A stretch of DNA of 64,000 bases, from positions 390,001-454,000 of the forward strand of contig JAINUG010000039.1 of the NCBI GenBank assembly GCA_029706075.1, written 5' to 3'. Each line of letters starts with the position of its first letter. Positions within the stretch are counted from its first letter, which is position 1. The notes under the pieces are model-generated. The model saw only the letters and a list, made by a program, of their open reading frames with translations. It was not told the DNA's origin and searched no databases. The stretch comes from Aldrovandia affinis. Lineage: Eukaryota > Chordata > Actinopteri > Notacanthiformes > Halosauridae. Position numbers and translations under genes: made by a program. Shown here piece after piece: positions 11,896 to 23,028 of this stretch.

Positions 11896-14800
11896 TCAGG
11901 TGCACTTGTTCATGCAGAGCAGCAGCTCCATCCGCACGGCGATGCGTGTGTGCCAGCCCAGCGGGAGGAGCCGGATGTAGCGGGCCACGATGGGCGGGCG
12001 TAGCAGGTTCTGCACCGACGAGGAACGGTCCGAGTTCCCGTAGAACACCTGAGGAAGTCGAATAGCCTACAGGCATCAGCAACATGTCACCAGCTTAGTG
12101 TCCTCTCTGCGCCACAACAACCTGCCAGCCCTGGGTCCAATACTTTATTTGAAATACTTTAACCACAGGACACCAGTTTATACACAGTTCCTGCAGATTT
12201 GTGACAGTTTTAAAAGAAACATCTATTTATAAACATCCCCCAATATTCAGAACAAAATTCTTAGAGATCTGCAGGAGTTTTTTCAAGTTTTACTAGCATT
12301 TTACTGTATTTGACGCAGGTCTGCCAAAGATGCAGCAAAAATACTAATGGATGTCAAAAAACCTTCTGAAGTCACATTGCTCATCCAATAGTAGGCTGAA
12401 TCCTACATGTTTAAGTAGAGTGGCTCTCCACCTTATAAGCCAATTTAATAAAGGTTGTTTTATTCATTAATTAATAAATAAATGTATGCAATGGTGCCGT
12501 TAAAAAAACACATCAGAGAGATCTGCCAAGTCTGGGGCCTGCCAAGTATGATGAAACACAGCGTATGCATCACCCCGGTTCTCAAAGATCCTCAACACCA
12601 GCAATACGGAACAACAGTTATTCAGCTTTTTTGTGTGTCCAGTGTGCTAATGTGGGTCTCTGGAAGGACATATGGACGTACCCTGTTGTTCCCAGTCTGG
12701 TCCTTGTAGTAGATCCAGTTGAGGTTCTCGTACGTGCGGTACTGTACGCTGTACTTGGTCACCCACTCATCCGCGTCGCAGCGCCCCTGGGTCAGGATGC
12801 CCGACACCACGCCCACCTCCTTCAGGTCGATCTGGAGCCACTGGCTGGTGTCCTGGAACTTGGACAGCCAGGCACACCTGGAGCCACAGAGGGAGGTAGG
12901 GAGAGAAAGGGGGAAGGAGAGTAGGGGGGGAGGAAAGGAGAGAAAGGGGAAGGGAGGGAGAGAGAGAGAGATGTACGTAGCATTGCTGAATACTCACCCC
13001 TGAAGCTCAATTATTTTTCCACAGCAAACCATGCCCTTAATATTTTACACGCCTAATATCTTGAATGCGAGACGCTCCCCTCTCATAGGCCTCCATGGCA
13101 GAGCATCCGAGAGGAACACTTTGTGGTGCGGGCCGGGGCGAGGGATGGACCCCTGAGGCGCTGTTGGGACTCACCCAAAGCCCTGGTTGTTGAGGCGGGC
13201 CTTCTTGGAGGTCCAGGAGGAGTACCAGCCTGTGTACTGCTCCTCGTTGGCGCAGCTGATCTGGTCGGGCGACACGGATCCAGCTTCAAAGCCTAGCGGC
13301 TTATGATAGGGGCACTCTGGGGACACGGGCCAAACTCTGTCAGTCACAGCCAAACATCCATTTTTACAACTGAAATCATAGGTTTCTATATCCAGGCAAA
13401 ATACCAGAGTTGGGGTCAATTCCATTTTAATTCATTTAATGGAAATGCATTGATATTCAATTGACTAACTGAAAAAATCCTGATAGAAAATTATTGCCAT
13501 TTTTGTTTTCATTCATGAAATTAATTTCCTGAAATGACTGAACTGACATGGAATTGACTCCAACTCTTATAATCACTTAATTTGAGGTGTTTTTACAGAC
13601 ATTTAATTTCATTACAATTACCGTACATTAGTTGTTTTTTCTCTTACACCTGATTATTTTTTTATTTTAGTTGTACCACAAAACAGAGAATGAAAGTGAT
13701 TAACATTCATATTTGAACATGGGCATAACTGTGGCATAACAACACCATTTCTTTGGCTAGCTTGTCACTTAGCCATAACAGGCTAGCTAGGCCACATTGC
13801 TTGCATAAACTGATTTTAAGAAAATATAAATGTTTTGCCTGATTATGATAAATATATATGCATATCGTGTTTAAATTATTCTATATTATAACTACATCAC
13901 ATCACATCATCCAAACAGAACAGGATGTTTTCTCTTGTCAGTCAGTAGAAGAATTTGCCCTTTTTCAGTCTTACTTTAGTCTCTGAAACATCTATATGAT
14001 CATGCATCTCATTTTCTTTCTGAAAGGGATTCAATCAACTTTTGTCCTTGAACTAACACACATAAGTGTTCATTTTTAGTTTGCAAACACAGTTTGGCAA
14101 ATACAATTTGATGGTTGCTGAACTCGCCAAACTGTTGTGTTTATTGAAGCTATTTGTAATGTTGATTGAATCTAGGCCTTGGACTTAATTATAGTATCCT
14201 GTAGAGGGCGCCAACAGCTATTTAGTGTTTGCTGCAATGGGGATTTTCATGGTAGAACAGCCCAAATACATATGAAGTAGTAGATTAATTTGTGTTTCTT
14301 GCAACAACACACAAATTAAGCATGGATTTACACTATTATAATTCAATAAATTATATTAAATCTCAAAATTTTGTTGAGATTTAAGAGGTTTGATTTAGCA
14401 TGAAATCAATGGGAGGGACAATTCAGCTGAACATTTCAGAAGACATCTTGTACATTGGTTAAAGAAGGCGCTCCCGTTCAGGGGAGCCGATTGGCTGTCC
14501 AACCACAGGGGGAAGGGGGAGGGAAGCCGAAATGAGTTCACTGCATGCATTCTTTGTAGAGGACTATGGAAGTTTTCAACTAAACAGAAAACTATTGTAG
14601 TTATATAAACTAATAAACTATTTTACTATTAGTTTAGCAAAAGATTTATATTTTTTCTATGCTTTAAATGTTAAAGCTTTGAAACCGAATATAAAACTCC
14701 ACGAAATGTTGGCAAAATGTAATTGTCATTACCCTTGATGAGGGCATTGTACCAAAATGTTGTCTTTTGTGCACTGAGCCAGTCCTCAGAACATTTCAGA

Positions 14801-15539
14801 TTTAAAGCAGACAATAAACTTTGGTATTGTGGGCCCACGGTAACCCCTTACAGTAGCTGAACAGAATGGAACGGAACGGAACACACGTCAATCAGCACAA
14901 CAGAGAAAACGCACAATGGAAGGCCCTCTCTATCATTCTAAATGAAAACCGTTAAGCCCTCCGACTGGATGCTCAACACATCACTAATTCCCAGCTCCAT
15001 CCGTGTTCCACATTCGACCTATGCTCCCCCATTTCCAATCTGAAAAGCTTTCCTCCTAATTCTCCATATTGAGAGATAAAGGTCCATTAAGACCTGAGCA
15101 TGACAGATGGCTGAGTCCTAAAGTTAATCTTCCGCCCACAGCCGCCATTTATTCTACCTCTGTCCTCACATTAGAGTAGTGCAGTGATAGCCGGTGGCTC
15201 TCTCGCTCCGTTCCTACACTGGGGCTGTGTGGTGACAGCAGGCTGTCTCTCCCTCTGCACAAACGCCTCCCTGCCCTGCCCAAACGATGCTCCCCTGTGT
15301 CCCGTCCCGGTCTGTCGTGGACTCTGCTCTGACGAGGCTGAGGCCGGGGATCTCAGGTTGATTAAGAGACTGATCATACACATGCGCTCATGTGCATGTG
15401 CATCATTCTTTTTGGAATAGTGTGAGGGGCAGGCCCTATTTCGGGCGCAGTAATCTGTACATCACTTTGCTGTTCCAGTAATGGGATTATCTGCTCGTGT
15501 TCGGGCTCCGTCATTCTCTCTGCCTGCCTCTATCTATCA

Positions 15540-15633
<94 letters not shown>

Positions 15634-18533
15634 TCTGCCGTTCCCCTTTTCTCCTCAAACTCCTATTTCCCACGCAGGTCACATTTTCTGTGGCAGTGAT
15701 CTGAAATGGTTGAGTGTCTTTTTTTAATCAACTGTCCATAGTACAGGCCTCCAGACAGTACTGGGGCCAGGCTGACAAAAACTGATCATTCATGGGGAAA
15801 CCACCACCAGCAGACCTTCACAACCACCAGATGTTGTGCCATAACAAACCAAACCTTTATACCAAAAATACAACTGATGAATCTTGTCATTTGGTGAAAA
15901 TGTATGTCCTAACTCTGGGCTTGCACATGGAAAACCAAAGTAAGAAAGGACTGAGTTTAAATGAAATGTCCAAAACACTGCAATACCCTACAGAGACAGG
16001 CGATATGGAACAGCTACATGGATACGGTGGATTCAGCTACAGCTGGATGGCCGAGTAGACAGAATATAGAAGAAGAAATATAGTAGAAAAATGAAACATC
16101 ATGACTTTACAAGGCAGAGTATGTCACATCAGACGAGCTCCTCTGGACGACCATGCAAAGCATGACTCATCACCACGAATGGTGATGACTCCTACCGATG
16201 CAACAGAACTTGAGTCAACAGGCGTGCCCCACCCCTCCCCTCCCCCCCCCAGCCATCTGCTGGGGTTAAAACCTTTTAGTGCACCTGGACAGAAGGGTCA
16301 AGGCACTACCACACACAGACCAGGTGAGCCAGAGCACTGGCGGCCATCACTGCCGTGATAAATGACCTCCTGTGTGAATGGAGACAGCTGAATGGAGGTC
16401 CCCTGTCGGAGGCCAGTGTTTCCACTAATGACGGCGATGTAACAGCACGGAGGCAAGGACAGTGCAAATCTATCTCAATTCCCTATGCAAATGAGCCATT
16501 TGGTTCCTGCCTGTTTTGGCTCCCTGGACAAATGCAGATCGCGGTAAAGGAAAATATTCAATTTCTTGGGGGAGTTTTTTTGTGGAAAGATGGTTATCAA
16601 TGCGTTCCAAAAAAATGTCTCCGCCATTTTGAGTCTCCTCATTCCGATGCCCAGCTCACCTCCACTGAAGGTCCACTCTCTTTACCACCTTGCAAACGTA
16701 CATGCTCTGTCCTGATTTATACCTACCACCAGGCTCGGGGGTCAATTCCTTTTCAGTTCAGTCAATTCAGGAAATACATTGAAATACAATTCATAAATTG
16801 TAAACTATTTCTATGGTGTACTATGAGGAATTTTCAATTAATTAACTGAATTCCAATTCATTTCCTGAATTGACTGAATTGAAATGAAATCGACCTCAAT
16901 CCTGCCTACCACAACATTACAGTCACCGGGCTTTGTCATTCTAGACCCTCTCCAGAAACATTATCCCAGTAAGAGAACTTGCTCTCTATTGGGCCGTCGT
17001 CTATAGGCATGCCGTTCCCCTGTGATCAAGGCTGAAAAGATTACTGCACATGATAACAGGAGGCAATGAATTATCTTTCCATACCACGCATGACATCATT
17101 CGCCGAAGGCCAACGAAAGCTCAGCGGGATCAGGCAAGCGCAACATTTGGCAGGTCAGTGGAAATATGGCATGCTGAATAACTGCAGTCTAAGTATCAAA
17201 GTATCTGACCGTCAAGCATTCATCAGCTCACATCCAACATCCATAGCCGCCAACATGACATAAGTATGGAGCGAATGGCACTTCCCGCCCCCCCCATCCC
17301 CCAAGGAACTGCACTATGCCTCAGCACACAGAGTGAACGGTATCCTGCGCTGGTTTAATTATCGCAGATGGAACGATTGGGCCTGGGGGAGCGGGGGCGG
17401 TGTCTTGGCTTGTAACGTGGGTCAGCTGACCCAACTGAGTCCTCACCTGGCATGCAGTCCAGTAGGCTGGCGGGGGCAGGGGCGGGGGCGGGTGAGGTGA
17501 TGGCAGGTAACTCCGTGGTGGACTCCCCCTCGCAGTTGCACTTGCAGGCTTTTCCTGTCCAGGTCTCAGTGACATCCTGTCCCTCCTCCTCCTCCAGGGA
17601 CAGACACACACAGGACAAGGGACAAGAGAAGGTGGCACTGTCACCCTTTGACTCTGAACAACCCCCGCCCCCACACCACCACCACCACCCACCTTACAAA
17701 TCCCATCACTTTCACATCTTCAAACCGAGACACAGAACATAAATCAATATACTGGACACCTACCTCCTGGGCATGTGCATTGAATAGCACTGTCAGATTG
17801 GACAGTTAGACAGGGCAGCCAGTGCAGCAGAGACGGGACAAGGACACAAAGCAGCTTCAGTACAGTGAGGGCCATATCCGAGCAGGGTAAAGCATTAATA
17901 TCAACATTAATATCTACACTGACAAGAACTACAACAGCAGTATAGCAAGAACTACAACAGCAAGAACTACAACAGCAGGGCGGCCAGAAACATATTTAAT
18001 CTCAACCTCACATACTATGAGCGTATGGCACCCACATGCACCCAAATATCAGCTGTGATGTTCTTTCGTTACAGGAAAAAACACACAAATTTCTCATTTC
18101 TCAAGTGCTTGTACATGGAGGAATTATGCATTGCTGAAAATTCTCACATCCTTAAATATTCTTACAAAAGATTCTGAAACAGACCATTTTTTAAGTGCTC
18201 CATTTCAATCTTATTACACGCAGAAAATATTGTGCATATCATCATGTGTAATGCAACTCCAGTTGCCTCTGTTAACTGCAGGAACTTTTAACTGACAGTT
18301 TCTTTTCACTGTGAGACAGTTTCATCACTGTTCATTTAGAAAACCTCCCAAAATAAACACTTACACATCTCTAAGCAACAATCTTTAACTACCATCTTTA
18401 AACAGAGTGCAGACAGACGGCGTCACAGTCCTCCGCTCTTTCAGGACCGGACTCTGAAAGTGAGAAGCCGAGGAGACGTACCTGCGGAAAGGAGCAGGGC
18501 GGACAGCAGAGCGCACCGTAAACTGATCTCCAT
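11896..18533 (-). CDS. RS1: RS1, retinoschisin, complete, six exons
   Basis: Retinoschisin is a secreted homo-oligomeric adhesion protein of photoreceptors and bipolar cells. Coding exons in transcript order are 18482-18533, 17764-17789, 17447-17591, 13175-13316, 12682-12877 and 11896-12048. They total 714 nt, or 237 residues, against 224 in human. Exon lengths 52, 26, 142 and 196 match human exons 1, 2, 4 and 5 as I remember them. Exon 1 encodes a signal peptide ([17 protein letters not shown]). Exon 3 encodes the RS1 segment with the KACKCNC cysteine motif and a longer Pro-Ala-rich tail than in human. Exons 4-6 encode the discoidin (F5/8 type C) domain from [10 protein letters not shown] through [14 protein letters not shown] to [16 protein letters not shown]. 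The last two cysteines, needed in the family for octamer formation, are kept. All junction phases close. The exon 3 acceptor (CTGGAG) is unusual and could be off by a few codons. Confidence 0.97.
12129..12324. mobile_element. MITE family A, copy 1 (RS1 intron 5)
   Basis: The terminal inverted repeats are imperfect: left CTGGGTCCAATACTTTATTT, right TACTGTATTTGACGCAGG. The internal sequence, including TTTTAAAAGAAACATCTATT, recurs at 36903-37160. Confidence 0.65.
13406..13567. mobile_element. MITE family B, copy 1 (RS1 intron 3)
   Basis: It begins AGAGTTGGGGTCAATTCC and ends with the inverse GGAATTGACTCCAACTCT, near-perfect terminal inverted repeats around an AT-rich core. Related copies lie at 16733-16903 and 23962-24127. 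Confidence 0.8.
14466..14550 (+). mobile_element. Fragment of the long tRNA-headed SINE
   Basis: The block around GATTGGCTGTCC and GGGAAGCCGA matches the middle of the full element at 39430-39808. Head and tail are missing. Confidence 0.55.
15543..15636. repeat. (CT)n microsatellite
   Basis: About 47 CT dinucleotides with one G interruption, in RS1 intron 3. Confidence 0.96.
16733..16903. mobile_element. MITE family B, copy 2
   Basis: GGGGTCAATTCC on the left is matched by the inverse GAAATCGACCTCAA on the right. The nearby inner repeat CAGTCAATTCAGGAAAT also occurs inverted as ATTTCCTGAATTGACTG. Confidence 0.75.
17923..17978. repeat. 15-bp tandem repeat, three copies
   Basis: CAAGAACTACAACAG occurs three times, the first two separated by 8 bp. 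It lies in RS1 intron 1. Confidence 0.9.
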
Positions 18534-18590
18534 CTTCACTCCGTGTTTTGAACGCGGGGGACTACTGTTGCAGCCGGTGGCAAAGGGACT

Positions 18591-18605
18591 GGATTACCAT
18601 AATCC
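18591..18605 (-). promoter_or_regulatory. RS1: Inverted pair of CRX/OTX-type sites upstream of RS1
   Basis: GGATTA and TAATCC are separated by three bases (GGATTACCATAATCC), 58 bp upstream of the RS1 start codon. K50 homeodomain factors of the CRX/OTX class bind TAATCC, and CRX drives photoreceptor genes including RS1. Position and arrangement fit a promoter-proximal element. Function is inferred. Confidence 0.55.
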
Positions 18606-19692
18606 ACAGGAAACTAATGGCCTTATCTAATACCCCTCATCTCTCCACAAAGCCCCTCCCTCAGCTGTTAGGACCAGTTTGGCCAATGTGATACCAAAGA
18701 CCTTCCCCTTCCGTGACAACAAAAATACATAAAGCCAGAAAAACTGAAATGCTGCCCCCGCCCCCCCCCCACGTCAGTCTACACCATCACCACACACTTC
18801 TGTAACCTAGTTAATGGTTGAGCAGATACAGCCATTGCTGAACTGCTGCTAAAATATGCATGCTCTTGTTCTCGGGTTACAGTATCACAGGCCTGGACCT
18901 AATTGGGAACATTGAACGTAAACCCTGTGGGGGTGCTAAAATGACAAATGTAAATCTAGAGATAAAGAAGGTGGTGCTGGTCATGTCACTGACCTGAAAA
19001 CAAAAAGTGCAAAAATGCTGGGGGAAAACACAACATTTTAGACTTCAGCTTTTATACTTTAGCTTGAATGCTTACAGTGTACAGGGGAAAAGGGAACAAG
19101 AAGAAATGAACAACTGGATAGTTTTACAAAAATATTAAGTGACACATACAATGTGGATATTTAGATACTTTGACAGATTATTTGGGAGAATAAAGAGCAA
19201 TTTAAGAAGAATCGCCTGGAATTTTGTTCATGATTCTCTCTTTCCCACACACACTGTTCAGTAATGTGTCATCAAAAGAAGAAAAAAATCAACCATGCTC
19301 ACCATTGGGCCTTTTGCTCTCTCTTATTTTCCAGTAGTACAGAAGTTATAAGAGCCATCTGGCCTTATTATTTAATACTATGCATTGTGTAACAGTGCAG
19401 CTTGGCCACAGGGTGGACCCCCTAACACATTTCACACAATGGAGATCTAATGATAAAGTGTGCACTGTCCACTCCAACCCCTCTTTACTATGCAAGTAGG
19501 CCATAGGAGGCTGAGTGGGCTCTCGATTCATTTAATGCCAGGCTGCATTATGCAGGTTTAACACTATTGATCCAGCTTTGCCAGATGAACATTTAGTAGC
19601 ATCAGCACTGCAAATTACAATGAACCAATGGACTAGTGCTGGAAATGAGGGGGGGGGGGGTCACAAGAGTCAAATAACTTGTTTATTTAGGG

Positions 19693-19917
19693 CAGGGGTG
19701 CCCAAGTTCGGTCCTGGAGATCTACTGGGTGTGCAGGCTTTTGTTCCAGTCCTTCACTAACACACCTGATTCCATTAATCACTTCACTAACACACCTGAT
19801 TCCACTAATCAACTGCTCGTCAAGGCAATGAATGTTCAAATCAGGTGTGTTAGTGAAGGGCTGGAACAAAAGCCTGCACACCCAGTAGATCTCCAGGACT
19901 GAACTTGGGCACCCCTG
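19693..19917. mobile_element. hAT-type MITE, 225 bp, long inverted repeats, perfect 8-bp target duplication
   Basis: The left arm begins CAGGGGTGCCCAAGTTCGG and the right arm ends GAACTTGGGCACCCCTG. The arms stay complementary for more than 70 bp, including the inner AACACACCTGATT motif. ATTTAGGG flanks both sides exactly (19685-19692 and 19918-19925). This is a textbook hAT signature. No coding content. Confidence 0.9.
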
Positions 19918-20002
19918 ATTTAGGGGGATGGGGTGCCTAACCTAAGCTACATATTCATTTTCCATCCCAAACCTATTCAACTTTACCATACTTTACCTAT
20001 GT

Positions 20003-20262
20003 CAGGGTTCCCCAAATCCGGTCCTGGAGGGCTGCAGGTCAGGGTTACTCAGCCTTAATTGATCAAACCTCCCCTGGCATAGGTCCTGGAGGGCTGTCCA
20101 GGGTGTGAGGTTTTGGTTTTGTTACAATCAGCAACCAACTTGAAATTGAGCCAGGTTCAATACAATCAACCCTGGCATAGTGAGTAACCAGCATAGGTGC
20201 CCTCCAGAACAGGTTCCTATGAACCTTTATCAAAGTGGCCAACCTGTCCTGGAGGGGGACTC
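20003..20262. mobile_element. Degenerate hAT-like MITE remnant
   Basis: It starts CAGGGTTCCCCAAATCCGG followed by TCCTGGAGGGCTGC, and contains further direct and inverted copies of the TCCTGGAGGG block. The right end is eroded and no target duplication was found. Confidence 0.45.
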
Positions 20263-20793
20263 ACCTTAGTCATACAAAATGATCAATTAAGGCATTTGAT
20301 TACAAGTTAACCAACTAATATTTGCCCTTGTATGTAGTATTAACTGTACTATGTACCTTACCATTCAATGACATATCCAACACAAACATAAATACTTTAA
20401 TAATGCAATTATATTACATGGCTTTCACTTGTAAACGTTTATCCTTAAACTTATACAATTCTACCATTCTACATTTTGAGTTTAATTAAGAAACCCCAAA
20501 AATGGGTGTTGAGTTTCGCCGTGCCCTACTTTTGCATTCACTGTCTAATTTGGATGTGTTCGGTTGTTGCGGGTTTTTTCTGCGATTGCATGCCCCAAAT
20601 TCCAGTTAACATTATTACCCTGCAGCAATATAGACGTTGGTTTGAAATCGCTAACACTAGATAATTGACAATAATTGCTTGCAAGCGTTGAAAATTTGTT
20701 TCAATTAGACGTTTAGTGGGACGCATTTAATCGTTTCAGAATTTGACAAATATGCTTCAGCCTGACACCAGCTGTCTGTAAACAGGCCGTGGG

Positions 20794-20800
20794 TATATAA
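20794..20800 (+). promoter_or_regulatory. TATA box of the H2B-like gene
   Basis: TATATAA lies about 170 bp upstream of the proposed start codon. A leader with a good donor (TCTG|GTGAGT, 20849/20850) and an acceptor near 20947 or 20953 follows, so a short non-coding first exon and a 5' UTR intron of about 100 bp are likely. Confidence 0.55.
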
Positions 20801-20970
20801 CGAGCTTGTTCGAAGTCACGTTAAACTTTCTTGTTGAAGTCCAAGTCTGGTGAGTAGGTAAACGATTGTGGTGGCTGTGAGGCTATTTTATGGGGAGAAG
20901 TGGCATTGAGATAAATATTGGTTTTGCGTCTATTGCTTAATGCATAGCTCCAGTCCTTTCTGTGACGATT

Positions 20971-21342
20971 ATGAAGGCCTCTGGCGTGAAAGTGATGAAG
21001 AGGGCAACCAAGCCATGCCGGCGGGAGAAGGGAAAATCAAAGGCCTACTCCACTTACATCTACAGGATCCAGAAGGAGGTTCGGTTTCTCGATCATCTGA
21101 CATTTCTTCACTGCGAAATGCTGTTACATTTTTTTCATTATTTTGACTGCTTACAGGGCGACTCGGCGAGCAAGTTTACCAGGGTGCCTAGATCCCTCTC
21201 GGGGGAGGCGTTCCAGCTGGTGGTGTCCGAGGCTGCACGGCTTTCAAAATGCAACAAGCGGGGCACCATCACCCGCCAGGAAGTCCACTTGGCGGTTGAG
21301 TTTCTACGCCCGAAAAGGAACTCTGGGGAAGAAGGCGCTTGA
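20971..21342 (+). CDS. Divergent histone H2B-like variant, apparently with an intron
   Basis: The protein follows the H2B fold: a basic N-terminal tail, then KSKAYSTYIYRIQKE (compare RKESYAIYVYKVLKQ of H2B). Next come SASKFTRVPRSLSGEAFQLV and EAARLSKCNKRGTIT, the H2B helix 2 to loop 2 signature, then RQEVHLAVEFLRP for helix 3. It ends soon after, without the H2B C-terminal helix motif (LAKHAVSEGTKAVTKYTS). Reading straight through gives 123 residues. Residues from 21079 to 21156 have no H2B counterpart, and removing them as a 78-nt intron (GTTCGG...TTACAG) gives 97 residues and restores alignment. The 78 nt are in frame and stop-free, so both forms could be made. I chose ATG at 20971 because it is the first in the exon. 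A TATA box precedes and ATTAAA follows. It resembles germline H2B variants more than core H2B; the subfamily is uncertain. Confidence 0.75.
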   Translation: MKASGVKVMKRATKPCRREKGKSKAYSTYIYRIQKEVRFLDHLTFLHCEMLLHFFHYFDCLQGDSASKFTRVPRSLSGEAFQLVVSEAARLSKCNKRGTITRQEVHLAVEFLRPKRNSGEEGA

Positions 21343-21411
21343 GTGCGCTGAGCAGCACCCAACCCGTTTCGACAGTCTTTATAATATTTTATGTATTTAT
21401 TTTAAATCTGT

Positions 21412-21417
21412 ATTAAA
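21412..21417 (+). terminator. ATTAAA poly(A) signal of the H2B-like gene
   Basis: ATTAAA lies 70 nt after the stop. I saw no histone stem-loop of the replication-dependent type next to the stop, which fits a polyadenylated variant histone. Confidence 0.5.
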
Positions 21418-22335
21418 GGCATTTTTCTTATACATTTGTCATGGTGTTACTGTCTTAGCCTACCTGCGAAATTCCTGACCTCAATCGCTGACTAGAAATC
21501 AACCAGCGCATCGCCGCTAGCTCGGCCAAGCGAGTGGTGGTAGCTGGCTCAAATATTCTGCCGAGGTGACGACCGGTTTAAAAAAAAAAAAATTAAAATA
21601 CGACCGCCAAACAAATTTATGGACAGCCTATATGCGTGCTAATGTTCGACACCGGAATATTTGCCCAAATGTTCTCGCAGACCCTAAAACCGTTCATTTT
21701 AAATGCTACAACTGTTGCCACTACTCTCAATCCTTAGGGCTGTATTCGTGCGCTTTATCTTGCTAGACATTCAAAAACGATCAAATCTGAAATTTGTTTG
21801 CCATGGAACTGGAAAACATGCAAGATGCCACATAAAACAATTGAATGAAACTTTAATTGGCTTTGTCTTGTAATCATATCTGTTCATTGGTAGCTTATTA
21901 TGACCCCAACAAAATCGAATTGTTACAAATGGTTTTATATCCCAAAACCAAAGGTGAATAGTCTGTTTGAAATACTCTTGGTTGTCATCTGGGGTTTAGA
22001 CTGGCTTGCAAGGGGTTGTCTGTAGATCTGATCTGTTTACAAAGCTATTCTTTCCACTCAAAAGCCAGTTTAACACAAAATGGACACCAATGACATTTAC
22101 TGCCTACTGTGCTTCAAAGTAGTGTAAGATCCTTTAGGAGTGTCTGCTCTATATAGTGTGATTTCACATTTCCAGGTATTCATGTGTAATCACATATGTG
22201 CATGTATTTTTGGACATTTCTCATAAATTCATTAGATTTTTCTGTGAGGGTACTAACTGTGACTTGCAGTTTGTGGTGGGTTGAAGCCTAATTGACCATA
22301 GTGTGGCTCAGGGAGTGAGAAGTTAGGACTGTAGG

Positions 22336-22548
22336 GCAGGATTCCCCAAATGCATTCCTGGAGGGTCTGCTGATTTTAATTGTGATTTTATGACATTGAT
22401 TACTTAGAGCAGTTGATTACTCAGTTAACCCACCTGGCTTCTTGGGTTCAAATTGGTTGCTGATTATACGATGAAAACAAAAACCTTATAATCACCCTGT
22501 AGCCTGCAGTACCCTGCAACCCTCCAGGAACAGATTTTGGGAACCCTG
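22336..22548. mobile_element. hAT-like MITE
   Basis: The left end CAGGATTCCCCAAATGC / TTCCTGGAGGGT is inverted at the right as ACCCTCCAGGAA / TTTTGGGAACCCTG. Flanks CTGTAGGG and TTGTAGGA agree at 6 of 8 bases, a decayed 8-bp duplication. Confidence 0.7.
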
Positions 22549-22790
22549 TTGTAGGATAAACCACACCTCATTGCTCGCTAACGCCTCCCCTGGTTGTTCA
22601 GACACCTGAAATCCATCTGCCAGCTTCAAGTTTCTCTCAGCTGGCTGTGCAGAATGCAGAAAAGTGTGGCCCCTCCCTGAAATGACAGAGGAGGCGACAG
22701 CGCTGGGACAGATGGTTGCAATTGGCCATTCCAAATTGGAGTGACAAATGATGGAAAGACAGTATTGTAGAAAGTAGTATAGTAGTAATA

Positions 22791-23028
22791 GGCTGGCAGT
22801 GCAGTGTAATGGTTAGGGAGCTGGGCTTATAACTCAGAGGTTGCAGGTTCAATTCCCAGGTGGGGCACTGCCGTTGTACCCTTGAGCAAGGTACTTAACC
22901 TGAATTGCTTCAGTAAAATATCCAGCTGTATAAATGGATTGTATGTAAAGAAATATAAACTGTAAGTCGCTCTGGATAAGAGCGTCTGCTAAATGCCTAA
23001 AATGTGAAGTGCTTTTTTTTTTTTTTTT
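22791..23028 (+). mobile_element. tRNA-derived SINE with L2-type tail, full-length copy
   Basis: The head has GTGTAATGGTTAGGGAGCTG (box A region) and GGTTCAATTCCC (box B). A conserved central part includes GAGCAAGGTACTTAACCTGA and CCAGCTGTATAAATGGAT. The tail is CTCTGGATAAGAGCGTCTGC, then AAATGCC and a T run. Sister copies are at 28488-28700, 52281-52500 and 59277-59466. Confidence 0.88.

Larger units (their letters stand above)
18606..20790. other. Intergenic between the divergent RS1 and H2B-like genes
   Basis: No coding region is recognised. Besides MITEs at 19693-19917 and 20003-20262 there is a C run near 18757-18769 and a G run near 19651. The interval must contain the RS1 promoter and the start of the H2B-like gene promoter. 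Confidence 0.6.
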
